Source: Cutaneotrichosporon cavernicola (lineage: Eukaryota; Basidiomycota; Tremellomycetes; Trichosporonales; Trichosporonaceae). Taken from it: 64,000 bases of DNA. The first letter of the stretch is position 1; each line of letters opens with the position of its first letter. The notes under the pieces are model-generated. The model saw nothing but the letters and a program-made list of their open reading frames with translations. It did not search any database and was not told the DNA's origin. Made by a program: the position numbers and the translations under genes. Location: NCBI RefSeq assembly GCF_030864355.1, contig NC_083393.1, positions 496,001 to 560,000 of the forward strand. Direction: 5' to 3'. Below are positions 10,596-20,962 of the stretch, one piece after another.

Positions 10596-11032
10596 GGCGC
10601 CGGCGGGGTTTAGATGTAGAAGAGAGAAGAGAAAGGTTTGAGGAGAGAGAAGTTGAATGATAACAACGAACAACCCAGCCAAGGGACTATTTGTGGCCAC
10701 CCCAGGTAGAAACGTGTCCATCACATTTGGCTCCGTCAGATAGACTGTTCAACACAATCACCGAGAACCGACATCTCACTATAAACAGAACAGTTCTGGC
10801 ACGCTGGCAAGCTGGTACTAGCTTCTAACAGGTCACTAGGGACTCATTCCCACTGCAGAATCTCGAAGTGGCTTCGGGGGGCCAGTGGATGCAGCATGGT
10901 GGAGGGAATGAGATCATGCGTGACTGGTGGCAAATGCCAGGTGATCGAACAGGAAGCCATTCATTGTCCAAGGAATTCATCGCCTCGCATGTCCAACTAG
11001 TTAACTAGTCACCACAGTGGCACCGCCACGCT
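10596..11032. other. Intergenic, upstream of the membrane-protein gene
   Basis: No gene seen. It includes the presumed promoter of the minus-strand membrane protein and the 3' flank of the GFA gene. An A/G-rich strip lies just upstream of 10595, which is a pyrimidine-rich leader on the minus strand. Confidence 0.5.
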
Positions 11033-11444
11033 TCACCCCATCTCGTGCGCTTCAGCCCCCGGAAAGGGAACGTTCCACTTCTCCGCCGATCGCAGCCAAA
11101 TCTCGCGGTTCGGCTGGGGCAGAGTTCCTGGAGGGAAGAGGCCTGTCATCAGCCCATCCATTAACAAACTCACCAGCATTTACCGACAACTCCTTAAACC
11201 CGCTTGACGTCTGGTACACCTTACTCCCGCAGGTCGGGCACCAGTACCACCAGATCTCGTTGCCCGCATCGCTTTTCCCCCCATACGAAGCAACTTTGCC
11301 AGATACGGTGAGATCGGAGGGAAGGACAGTTAGGAACGTCCCCGTTCCTCCAAGTTGGCGGCAGTGCGTACAGTGGCACACTTCCAGGTCCTTCTGAGGG
11401 GGGATGCTGACGGTGATGGCTCCGCAGAGACAGGTTCCGTTCAT
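11033..11444 (-). CDS. GFA/CENP-V-type zinc protein (glutathione-dependent formaldehyde-activating family)
   Basis: Two exons (11174-11444 and 11033-11127) join in phase to 121 residues. Without splicing, the frame would run through the intron to a spurious tail. The cysteine pattern of the family is complete: CLCG near residue 5, CHCTHC near 23, and WCPTCGSKVY near 69. These bind the structural and catalytic zincs. The spliced end VNAGTLPQPNREIWLRSAEK followed by WNVPFPGA is also family-typical (contact with a small thiol adduct is assumed in bacterial Gfa). Fungal genomes carry many paralogues of uncertain substrate, so the formaldehyde role should not be assumed. Confidence 0.88.
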
Positions 11445-11557
11445 GGTGAGTGGGCGAGTGGGTGATTACAAGGTTGAGTCATCATTCCACGAGGTTTATG
11501 AGCTCATTTGCATTCCGCATTCCGCATACACGCCAAGAGACTAGACGTACAGAAAAG

Positions 11558-13146
11558 CTACCGCATACTCATACCAGTTACCCGCGTGGACGCCTCCAAT
11601 ATGCTGTTCGATGCGGACTGGTGCCGCGGCATCTGCTGGGGATAGAACTGGGGTTGGGGAGGCATGCTGGCTGCGGGTTGCGGAGGCAGGTAGGTGTTTT
11701 GGGGCTCTTGCTGGTCTTGGCCCGGCCCAGAGTAGATCGGCTCCACGGGCGCGGTGTTGGAGTGTGCTGGGGGTGGTGCGCCGATGTTGTCGTCTGGAGC
11801 AGTCGCCGATGCCCCAGCATTGTCGCCTACAGCCGCGGCTGAAGGCGCAACATCGTGCGCGGGGTGGGCGCCCGCATTCCTGTACGCTTGCGCAAGGGAT
11901 AGAGACACCCGGACAGGGGGCGGTGCCCAACCCGTCTCTGCGCCAGCGGAGTATGCTGCCGGCACCGGCCCTCCAGTAGGACCATACGGCCATGTCTGCA
12001 CGTAGGGTATCCTAGGAGCGGCCAGCATCGGCGCGGACGTGGGCGAGGGGATGAAATAAGACCCCACGCCGGGCATGATCTGCGACGGCTCATTGATGGA
12101 AACAATGTTGTTGACGGGCTTGACGCCCTCCTGCCGCGTCATGAGGATGAACGCGTTCGTCGCGGTCGCCTTGAAGGGCGCGACGTCTCCGGCGGTAGGG
12201 CAGCGAACGATACCTTCGCCGGTTGGAGTGAACTCAAGATTGGCTTGGAAGGATTGGGCCATCGCATCAACAGGCAATGCCACGATCCGAGACTCCCTGC
12301 CCACCGGTTTCGAGTAGAGGTTGAGGCCGGTGATGAAGCCTATCTCCGCAGCGTGGAGGACCTCGGTGTTGAACTTGTCGCAAACCATTTCGAGGGCGTC
12401 CTTGAGTTCCTCCTCATGCTTCTTCAACTTTCCGGCCACGCCGTCCACGACGACCGTGGCGATTTGCGAGGAGAAGTCATTCACAGCAGCAGTCCCCAAG
12501 GCGTATGGTATTATGCTTGCGCCGGTCGTCGCTGCGGCCGTATCGAGTTTCGTAAGTCCACGAGCGACGTTCAGAAGCATGCTGCCCTGGGCGCGCCTCT
12601 CCTCAATCTCCTTGACGACCGAGGCGACGAGCGACCCATAAACTAGCAGGTTTGAGCTTGGGTGCCTCGCGGCGCGCGAAATGCTTGACAAGAGCGTCCC
12701 GTGTCCGGTTGCTCACGCCATATCCGCTTACGAGGCGGGGGTACCCCGTCTTCCTTTCGTCTGGGCCGCGGAAGCCGAGGGTGCCGAGTACAACGCCGTC
12801 ACGGCGCGAGATACTGTGGTCATCGTCGTCGACAGTGATGATGACTGTCGTGGTGGATCCGAGGGAGAAAGACGAGCGGATGGCTGACGTCAACTCCAGA
12901 CAGCGAAGAGAAGGATGGGAGAGGAGAGGACATGAGAGGGTAGTGGAGGGGAGATGAGGAGGGGAAGGAGAGGAGAGCGCAGCGGAGCAGAGGGAGGGAG
13001 GGGGAGGGGAGGAGCAGAGGAGGAGCAGATCAGAGACCGAATGGGCCAAATGAAGGAGGAAAGTGGATGGGAAGTGGCGCCACAAATCACTCACGCCCGC
13101 CAGGCAGCTCGCCAAAGTCGTAGTCGTCGTTGAGTCCTTGCACCAT
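11558..13146 (-). CDS. Unrecognised protein with Pro-rich tail; internal frame change unresolved
   Basis: Exon 1 (13095-13146) encodes MVQGLNDDYDFGELPGG. A 211-nt pyrimidine-rich intron follows. Exon 2 begins at 12883 and reads IRSSFSLGSTTTVIITVDDD, then VVLGTLGFRGPDERKTGYPR and NRTRDALVKHFARREAPKLK. Around 12650 the coding signal moves to another frame (VASVVKEIEERRAQGSMLLN, then helical, Ala-rich, and a 150-residue Pro/Ala/Gln-rich tail ending at 11558). I could not find a consensus intron that joins the two frames. The cause may be an atypical intron, a sequencing indel or a frameshift. No domain was recognised. The helical middle (KKHEEELKDALEMV) and disordered tail would fit a cytosolic scaffold. 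Confidence 0.6.
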
Positions 13147-13533
13147 GGTCAGTGAGGAGGACATCTACAATCCCAGCCATGTCTTTTATCATCGCATTTC
13201 TCGACCTCGGCCATTGGATCATTAGCCATCTGGCAAACGGCTGGTTGTTAGGATTCCTTCTCGGCGTCTGTCGTGCCCGAGTTGCTAGAGAAATCGGTGG
13301 TGTTCCCGACCTCTTCGCAGAAGGTCTGAAGAATGCAGCCACGGAGGGATCAGTAAACTCGGGGTGCAGTGAGGTGCGGAGGAGCAGAGGAGAGGCATTA
13401 AAGCAGTGGAGACTTGTGCTATTGAGGCTGTGTCAAGCAGCGGATCACCAGATTACCGGATCACATGCGCACTCGGAGCCAATTGGACAATGTGTAAACA
13501 AGAATGCATACAGATTCTATCTACCTCTTCTAT
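13147..13533. other. Intergenic, no gene seen
   Basis: The 5' flank of the unrecognised minus-strand gene and the 3' flank of the C2 protein. No repeat or RNA gene noticed. Confidence 0.5.
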
Positions 13534-16239
13534 CTACCACCGCTGAGGCGTGTACCCCGTCTGTGCCTGCGCGTGCTGCATCGTGTTCGACGATCCCGAC
13601 GCCGGCGGGTACCAGTCGCCAGCCTGGGGTGCAGTCTGAGGAGGGCCTCCGTCTACGTTGCCAAGACCGTTGAGGTACGAGCGCCAGTCCGAGTTGGTCT
13701 GCGGCGGCGAGTTGGTGGGCGGCGCCGTGGGCGGGAGTGGGGAAGGCATGCGCGGCGGTGGCACAGGCGCGTAGCCGATGGGCGAGGGGACTCTGGGTGG
13801 CGCATTGGGGTGGAAGTTGGACTGTGGCTGCTGCTGAGGCGGCGGGATGAACGCTGACATGGGCCGCTGCTGGGGAGGGGGCGACGCGTATTCGTAGTTC
13901 TGGGGGGGAGGAGGCTGTGGCACCTGAGGAAGGCTCGGCGGCGGCGGCTGGTGGGCAGGCGGCAGAGGTTGCTGAAGGAGGGACTGCTGGTGCTGGACTA
14001 CCGGGGGCTGCTGATGCTGTTGCGGCGCGGCGTAGAGCTCATCCGACGGATAATACCCGGTGGCTGGCCGGGCAGGAGGAGCGGGAGGAGCGGGCACTCC
14101 GGCAGGGCCTCCCTGCACTGCGGGCGTCTGCATGTGCCACGGCACATACGGGCCCGTGGTCGTGCTCGTCGCCGGCGACGTGCCAGGCAGAGAGTTGCGG
14201 TGCGGCGGCATCGGCTGGTGGTGCTGTGGTGGGGAACCGTATCCTCCGTTCGGGTACGCGCCTGGCACCTGGGGCGTGTTCGGACCCGAGGGCGCAGCTG
14301 GCTGCGCCGCAAAATGCTGCGGAGGGGCACCATGCTGGTAGCCCTGCTGCGAAATTTGCTGTGACCATGTGGCCTGTTGGCCCGGCGGCTGCGCAGGGAT
14401 ATAAGGCTGCTGCTGGTGGTGGTGCTGGTAGCCACCAGGCTGAGGAGGTAGGGGTGGTGTAGGAAGAGGCTGCGAGAATGAACCCGGCTGGCCGGTCGGC
14501 AGTGTGTTTTGATACGCAGGACCGAACGGCGCAGGACCGAACGGCGCAGGACTCGTCGTCCTGGGGGGCTCAGGCAGCGGCTGGAAATTATTGTTGTACG
14601 CGACCGGGGGCCCAAGGTTGTGCGACAGCGATCCCGTACGCACATGGCTAGGTACCGGTAGCGGCTGCGACACTTGCGGCTGTTGCTGCGATGAGTGCGG
14701 ACGCGGAGGAAGAGTTGACACGCGTCCGTTGTTGGAATGATATGGGCCAATATCGTTCGAGCTCACGGGTCGAGGATGGGAAGGAGCCTGCTGCTGCTGG
14801 CCCGGCGGCATAAGCGCAGCCCACGGGGCCGCCGCGCCGCCACCACTCTCCAACGGTTGCTGCGGTGGCTGCTGGGGAAGTGGCGGCGGAGGCGGAGGTT
14901 GCGACCCGCTGTTCGACTGGGTCCTCCCGTGTCCGATCGTGGCTACCTGGTGCGTTTGGGCTCCTGGGCGCTGCTGGTGGGAGGGGCCTAAGGACATAGA
15001 CCCCATCTGCGGAGCAAGCGAGTTGGCCGTCACGGGCCGGGGTCGGCCGCCCGTGCCAGGCAGCTGAGGAGGCTGAGGAGGCAGGCCGAGCTCGGCGAAG
15101 CTGTTGGAAGCGGATGTGTTGGGCACTGGCCTGTGCGGAGGGTGCGACTGAGCGTGCGGTGGAGTCTGTTGAGGTGCGTGGTTCGGGTATCCCTGCGACA
15201 GCCGTGGCCTCTGGGGTGGGGTCTGGTGGGCCTGAGCCGGCTGCGCCTGGTAAGGCGGGATGTAGAGATTCATGCCTATGACTGACGAGCTTGGCTGGAG
15301 ACCTGGCCGTCCGGGCGGTCGGATGGGGTTCTGCTCGCGTTTAGGAGGAGGGTTCTTCCTCGGAGGAGAAGCCTTGGGTCAGCGACGCATCTGCGAGTGC
15401 CACTGACATTGGAGTAGAAGGTGTGCTCCATGTACACCTCGCCGCAGTACTTGTCCTTGCCGTCCTTGGACTGCAGTGTCCACCAGTCTGTGTGTCAGCG
15501 CTTCACGACAACACCGACTCACCGTCCACCTCGCCCCTGACCAGCACGTCGTCGAAGCTGACGGTGACCTCGCCGATGAGCTCGGGTTCCTTGATGTCGT
15601 CGGCCCAGACAGCGACCTTCATCACTTTCCCGCCCTTCTTCGGTCCCGGCTTGCGCGACTTGGACGCCATGCTCTGCGGGGTCACAACGCCAGGTTCGCC
15701 AGGCAGGGGCTTGGACGTTGTAGCGGCCATCATATCGTCGACATCCTCGTGGATGGGAAAGCGGAGTTCCTCGTCCCATTCCGGATGTTGTCCACCACTG
15801 TGCGTAAGTAGAGATCACGGAGGCAGGGCAGGGACCTCTGCGCCATGACGCCGGCGTCTTCGAGACGCGGACAGAGGCGGCTCCAACGGTAATACTTGCA
15901 CAGACGTGCGTGTCGAAGCGCAGTGACACGTTATCAGCAAGGGTGGCTATCGCAAGCGCAGGTACTCTGTGTGCCTCGCTGCGTGCTAAGGAGTTCTCGC
16001 CACCACCAAATAATGTGTGGCGAGCGTCACGCTACCACTGTTGTGTACTCACCGCTTGATGGCCTGCGTTCTGCGCTTGATGTTACCGATCTGCACGGTG
16101 CAGAATGGGTCCTGTTTGCCAAAGCGACTCTTGTTAGGTAGGTTTTTCTGCTGTCAGCGGTGTTGAGGAAAGGAGATGGGTGTGAACGTACCGCAGCGCC
16201 GACTACGACGACGAGGGTGCCGAGAACCTTGGGCTCCAT
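13534..16239 (-). CDS. C2-domain cytokinesis protein, Inn1/Fic1-like
   Basis: The likely role is membrane ingression at the contractile ring. Inn1 (budding yeast) and Fic1 (fission yeast) pair a single N-terminal C2 domain with a long Pro-rich tail that binds SH3 proteins such as Cyk3 and Hof1/Cdc15. Here the start MEPKVLGTLVVVVGAA is spliced to KNLPNKSRFGKQDPFCTVQI, GNIKRRTQAIKR, GGQHPEWDEELRFPI and KVMKVAVWADD, a complete C2 core. It lacks an obvious full set of Ca2+-binding Asp residues. An exon pair then encodes EVYMEHTFYSN and basic linkers, followed by a single 579-residue exon of Pro/Gln-rich sequence with many PPxPP/PxxP motifs, ending TGYTPQRW. A small duplication (APFGP APFGP) is visible near 14530. 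The C2 assignment is firm; orthology to Inn1/Fic1 is inferred from architecture. Confidence 0.82.
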
Positions 16240-16917
16240 GATTGTCCAGGTCAGCTACGGCGAGGCGAGAGGCGCGACGCGATGTGCTGGAGGATCTAAA
16301 GGGGTGTTGGGCTTGAGATGTGTTGCGTAATGTAGAGCGGCAGAGTGGTACGAACTAGAAACGAACTGGGAGGATGGTGACCAGTGATGTGGGGCGGTGT
16401 CGAGTACGGTGCGACGCTGTGGTGGTACAACTGCTCGATTGAGCTCTCTCTGATGAATCCGGATGTAAAGGGAATGGCCCTTACAGCCTTTAGGCTACTG
16501 TAGGATGTGAGAGGATAGTACTTTAGTGAGAGACGAGACGAGTAGGAGCTTGGGGATGAGGTGGATGATGAATGAAGGGATGTTGATTGATGGGCGATGG
16601 TGAACTGACGTGTTTGAGTGCATGGGAGTAGACGGCCAGACGGAAGCAGTGTAAGTAAGTGACAGGACTTCTAAAGGGACCATCAGGCGATCAGGCTGAC
16701 GTCTCTCTGGTACTTGCGGTACTTTGCCAATTCAAATATTCAAATCAACCTCCTAACATAACACGTGTTATTCTTAATGACTCCCTGTACGCGACCCAAC
16801 AGACACACACCCAGGGTACCCAGACTAACGCAGGTCACTGCACTGCGATCACCACGGCCACACATATCGTTACGTCGTAACATGAGGATACTGCAAAAGG
16901 GTACATAAGACAACATA
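16240..16917. other. Intergenic, C2-protein promoter side
   Basis: No gene seen in these 678 bp. The C2 gene promoter (minus strand) lies at its left end and the AP-2 alpha 3' UTR at its right end. The base composition is more AT-rich around 16720-16800. Confidence 0.5.
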
Positions 16918-19900
16918 CTAGAGCGATGTTGCGACGTCCTCATTCAGCGGCCGACCTAAAAGCTTGAGTAACTCGGCGGATACAGCCTCGTTGGTGCTGC
17001 GCACAGTCAGGCGACACAGCTTTGCGTCCTTGTTGGGCTCCAATCGCCCCAGAATGCCCACCTTCCCCACCTTGGTCATGTGCAGAACACCAGCAATGAC
17101 AAGCTGCATTGTTAGCCACGCATCATGGCAGTCACTCACGTTGTTGGGGTTGTGGTCGATGTTGGGGAGTACAGTGACGCGCTGGCCAGCCATAACGCGC
17201 CGGTTTCGCTCGAGGTCGACGTTGCCGGCGTCTGTGAGCTTGATTGGGAAGATCAGTTGCGCCTCACGCGGAGGGCCGCCGATAATTTTCCAGCGCTCGA
17301 AGAACTGCGCTTGGTCAAAGTTGACACCCTCGATGAAGCGGTTGAGGAAGACAGGGAGACGGAGCACCAGCGTCGTGAAACTGCCTGCCAGGTATGTGAA
17401 TCGCAGAATAGGCTGGTCAGAGAACGGGCTCTTGCACTCCAGCTGGATCATCTCCTGGATCTGAGCGAGCGGCTCGATCCGGTCGACGGGCAGGTCGTGG
17501 AACTTTACGTCCAGCGCATTCGGCGTCGTGTTCTCAATCTTGGCGGAGACGGAAGTGAACGGCGTCGAGACCTTGTTCCCAATGAACAGCGCGATGCGGC
17601 CAAGGTGACCGTGGTATTCGGCCTTGATGCCGATCTGCACCTGCTTGTCCTCGTACAGCACACCCTCATTGGCGTACGAGAGGCGCTCAAGCCACTTGTC
17701 GATGTTGGGCGCAACGGTGACGGGGCCAAGGAGGGAAGGGTTGACACCGCCAAGAGTGGCATTGTGCTGGAAGTCGTCGGGACGCTCTGTCGCAGGAGAT
17801 AGCACCGGCGGAGTCATCACCTCGGGCTCGCCAGTTATCGTGCCATTCCGAATGTTGCCGGACAGTAAGCCCTCGCCTGTTGGTGTGGACGTGAGGTCTA
17901 GGCCGGCCAATGACGCCATGATGTCGTCCGACATGCCAGCCGCTCCCATCATAGGTTCGACTGTCTCTTGCCGCTGTGGTGGTTCGAGTATCGTTGGCTG
18001 CGGCTGAGGCGCCGAGCGCTGGGCCATCACCGGCTGCGCATCGACTGGCGAGTCAGGAGCAGATGAGCCCTTGCGGAAGTTCTTGAACTTCTCTGCGACA
18101 CGGCCCTTGTTCTCCGATTGATGCCCGATGACCCATGTCCGCTTATCCTGCGCCTTGTCTCCGCGGCTGTGTAGCCGTGAGATGAGTGCGGACTCACGCT
18201 CAGGGAATACCGGCATCTCATCACATACAGCCTGTAGGAGCTCGTCGTCATCGTCCCGGGTGGCCAGGGCCAAGTACTCGCATGCGCGCTGCTGCAGTTC
18301 CGCGTCGAGAACGTGGGTGTATCGCCGGAATATGTTGATCAAGTGCTCCTTAATCTCGGGGAACAGGTTGACCCACTTGAGGTACGTTGTTAAGAGCAGA
18401 GCGCGGGTAGGCGCGGTGCAGATGTTGATCTTGGAGTGGAGAGCGTGGAACTGCTCTATCGGACTGCATCCCTGTTCGTTGGCGATGAGGTGTCCAAACT
18501 CGCCGAGAATGTACCCGCCGACCTTGACCATGTTCTCGTGACACTGCTGGGCTTGAAGATGGGAGTAAACGGCTGCCGATGCGTATGCCTGGAGGTCCTC
18601 ATTGTTGGTGACGAGCTGGACAATGCGGTACCAGACTTCGGCGCCGACGTGATCGCCCGCCGTCGAAATGAGCTCAAGGATGGTGTCGATGTACCACTCG
18701 TACTGGCGTCAGATTGACTTAGGAGGCACAGCTCACCTCTGTTGCGAATCGCTCAGTCAAGATGGCGATCTTGAGGACCATCTCCTCACGCAGGTTGTAG
18801 TCCGCAACTTGGAGGTAGCGCAGGAGCTCGCCGACGATTCGCCTCGAGTTGGTCGTGTCGCACATCGAGTATAGGAGGTCGAGCGCACGGCGGCGCACAG
18901 AGATGTCCCGATCCTTGAGGCTGAGGATGATGGTGTCCTGATGTCTCTTTACTGGCTCAAGCGACGTCGAGCAGGCGGCCAAGTGGGCCATGGCGTCAAG
19001 GCCCAGGTAGCGCACGTTGGTCTCGCGGGCTAAGATGAACTTGCCGAGCAGGACGGAGGCATTGGACACCACCTTGGATTCTGGGTCGAGGTGAATGGCA
19101 AGATTGATGGCCTCGAAGAGGACCGAGTTCTGAGCATTGTTGTGTTGGACATTCTTAGCGTCAGCTTGGTGCACGTTGCCGTTGACATCACGCACTCTTG
19201 GGGTCTCCTGTGACATGTCGATGATAGCCTGCACCACGCCGTTGACCATCTCAATGACTTCCGGGTTATCTGAAGTCAGCATAGCGGCGAACGAGGGAGC
19301 GAACCTGGGGGAGGGTAGTACTGGAGCAAGCGGAGAAGCTTAATCTGGAGCCATGGATTGGGCACCTTGTAGTAGACATATGTCGCGGGCGTCTCAGAGT
19401 CGAACACGATCTGACTGTCAGCACTGCGCAACAGCAAAAGCGTACCTTGTCCAACCTGTCCACTGCGCGCTGGTAGCAGGCAGAGAAAACCTCGAGGTTG
19501 TCCTGCGCCATGGCGGTGACGACGCTGACGACGGTCATCGCCACACCCTGGTCGCGCTCGCCGATGAGCGGAATGATGCGCTCAGCCCACTCCTCGACGG
19601 GCATGACGCTCGGGTGCTTACGGTACAACCGCAGCAAGGTGAGAGCCGCTTTCTTCTTAACGAAGGAGGTGGAGGTGCTGCCGTCAACTGGATGATTCCG
19701 GCCTCAACTCCCCATCAACTCACGGGCTGATCATGGAACGGAATACTGGCTCGCCTAGTGCCTCAGCCATCTCCTTGCCGCCGAGGTTGGCAATAGCATG
19801 CAGCGCGAGGCAGTTGCTGATCTCGTTCCGGTCCTCAAGGTCCTTGCGAATCGAGTTGATAACCAGACGCACGAGGTCAGAGTTCTCGTGCATCAGCAGG

Positions 19901-20323
19901 GTGATCGCCAAGTAGCCCTGCCTGTCAGTGTTGCCCACGAGTCAGGGATCTCACAATCTGCTTCTCCGAGTATTTGCTGCTGCTGATGAGGTTGACAGCC
20001 TCCATATGGCCCACGTCGACCTTGTACCCCAGAATATACGTGAAGACGACTTTAGACAGGTACTTCTTCTTCTGGTACCCGTCGAGGTTCCCGTCCTTGA
20101 ACTTTTGCCGGATGTGCGCCATCTCGCGGTTGACTCGCTTCTCCTCGGCCTCGCGGACACGGCACTGTCGCAGGTCCGAGATGTACTGCGTGTCAGAGGG
20201 ATATGGTGGAGGGCGTCCGATCGGCTCGGCACCGAGACGTAGTGTGCACTAATGTGATCCTGGCCCAGGTCCGAGGCCGGGGTTCAGACATACCTGGGTC
20301 AACCCCCGCATAGCTGTTGCCAT
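16918..20323 (-). CDS. APL3: AP-2 clathrin adaptor complex, alpha (large) subunit
   Basis: Alpha adaptin couples plasma-membrane PI(4,5)P2 and cargo to clathrin during endocytosis. The start [10 protein letters not shown] is spliced to [20 protein letters not shown]. The basic phosphoinositide patch is present ([11 protein letters not shown], then [18 protein letters not shown]). Trunk helices follow, including [19 protein letters not shown] (diagnostic for alpha rather than gamma) and [21 protein letters not shown] hinge of about 130 residues is rich in Pro/Gln/Ser. A C-terminal appendage follows, with its sandwich ([20 protein letters not shown]) and platform (FNRFIEG-type segment, QRVTVLPN). 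At least eight exons are present, most with CTGAC..CAG acceptors. It shares a divergent promoter with HEL2. Confidence 0.96.
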
Positions 20324-20962
20324 CTTGCCCGAAGTCTCGCGTCGAGAAGATACTGAGGGATGACGATGTGGCGGGGAAGCCGAAGTTCACGCGTCGACAA
20401 GGATCCGCAGTAGAAGGGAAGACGATGGATAAAAGAGTGGGACCGACAGCTAGTACGAGAGACGACGAGAATGGGGTAGCTCTGGGAAGGAGAGTGATGA
20501 TGAGGAGGGAGGTTGAGATGATGATGACGGGTCAAGTATGGTCCATGCCCAGCCCAATTGCTCATTCCAAGGTGGCCCCCCCTGTCCCCAGAACATGTCG
20601 TCGGTAAGCACCCAACCTCCAGGGAACCGCGTGCCTGAATTATTATACCACGTGGGAGGGATTACTATCATCCTCGATGTTATCTTTTGACACGTGTAAA
20701 ATGTTGCCGGATCCGAGCATCTCACTCATCTTGGGGACAAGTGGATGAGGAGAATGATTCAAAGCGACTCACCATCATTCTCCCGTCAATTGGACACTTC
20801 TCCTGCCACTCCCAACGCCTTGTCAGCCAATAGAGACACCTCTCAACCGTATCTGTTACATCCAGAGACCTGTCAACCTAACGCGCGAGCCATCTAACGC
20901 CTCCAAACTCGCTTAATCACCTCAACTTCCCTGCTCAACCCTCAGCAACAACGCTATCACCG
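20324..20962. promoter_or_regulatory. Divergent promoter region of AP-2 alpha and HEL2
   Basis: About 640 bp between the two start codons. No gene seen. The DNA near 20640 is locally AT-rich and contains TTATTATACCACGTG; the CACGTG core is an E-box-type sequence bound by bHLH factors in fungi. Its relevance here is inference only. Confidence 0.5.
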
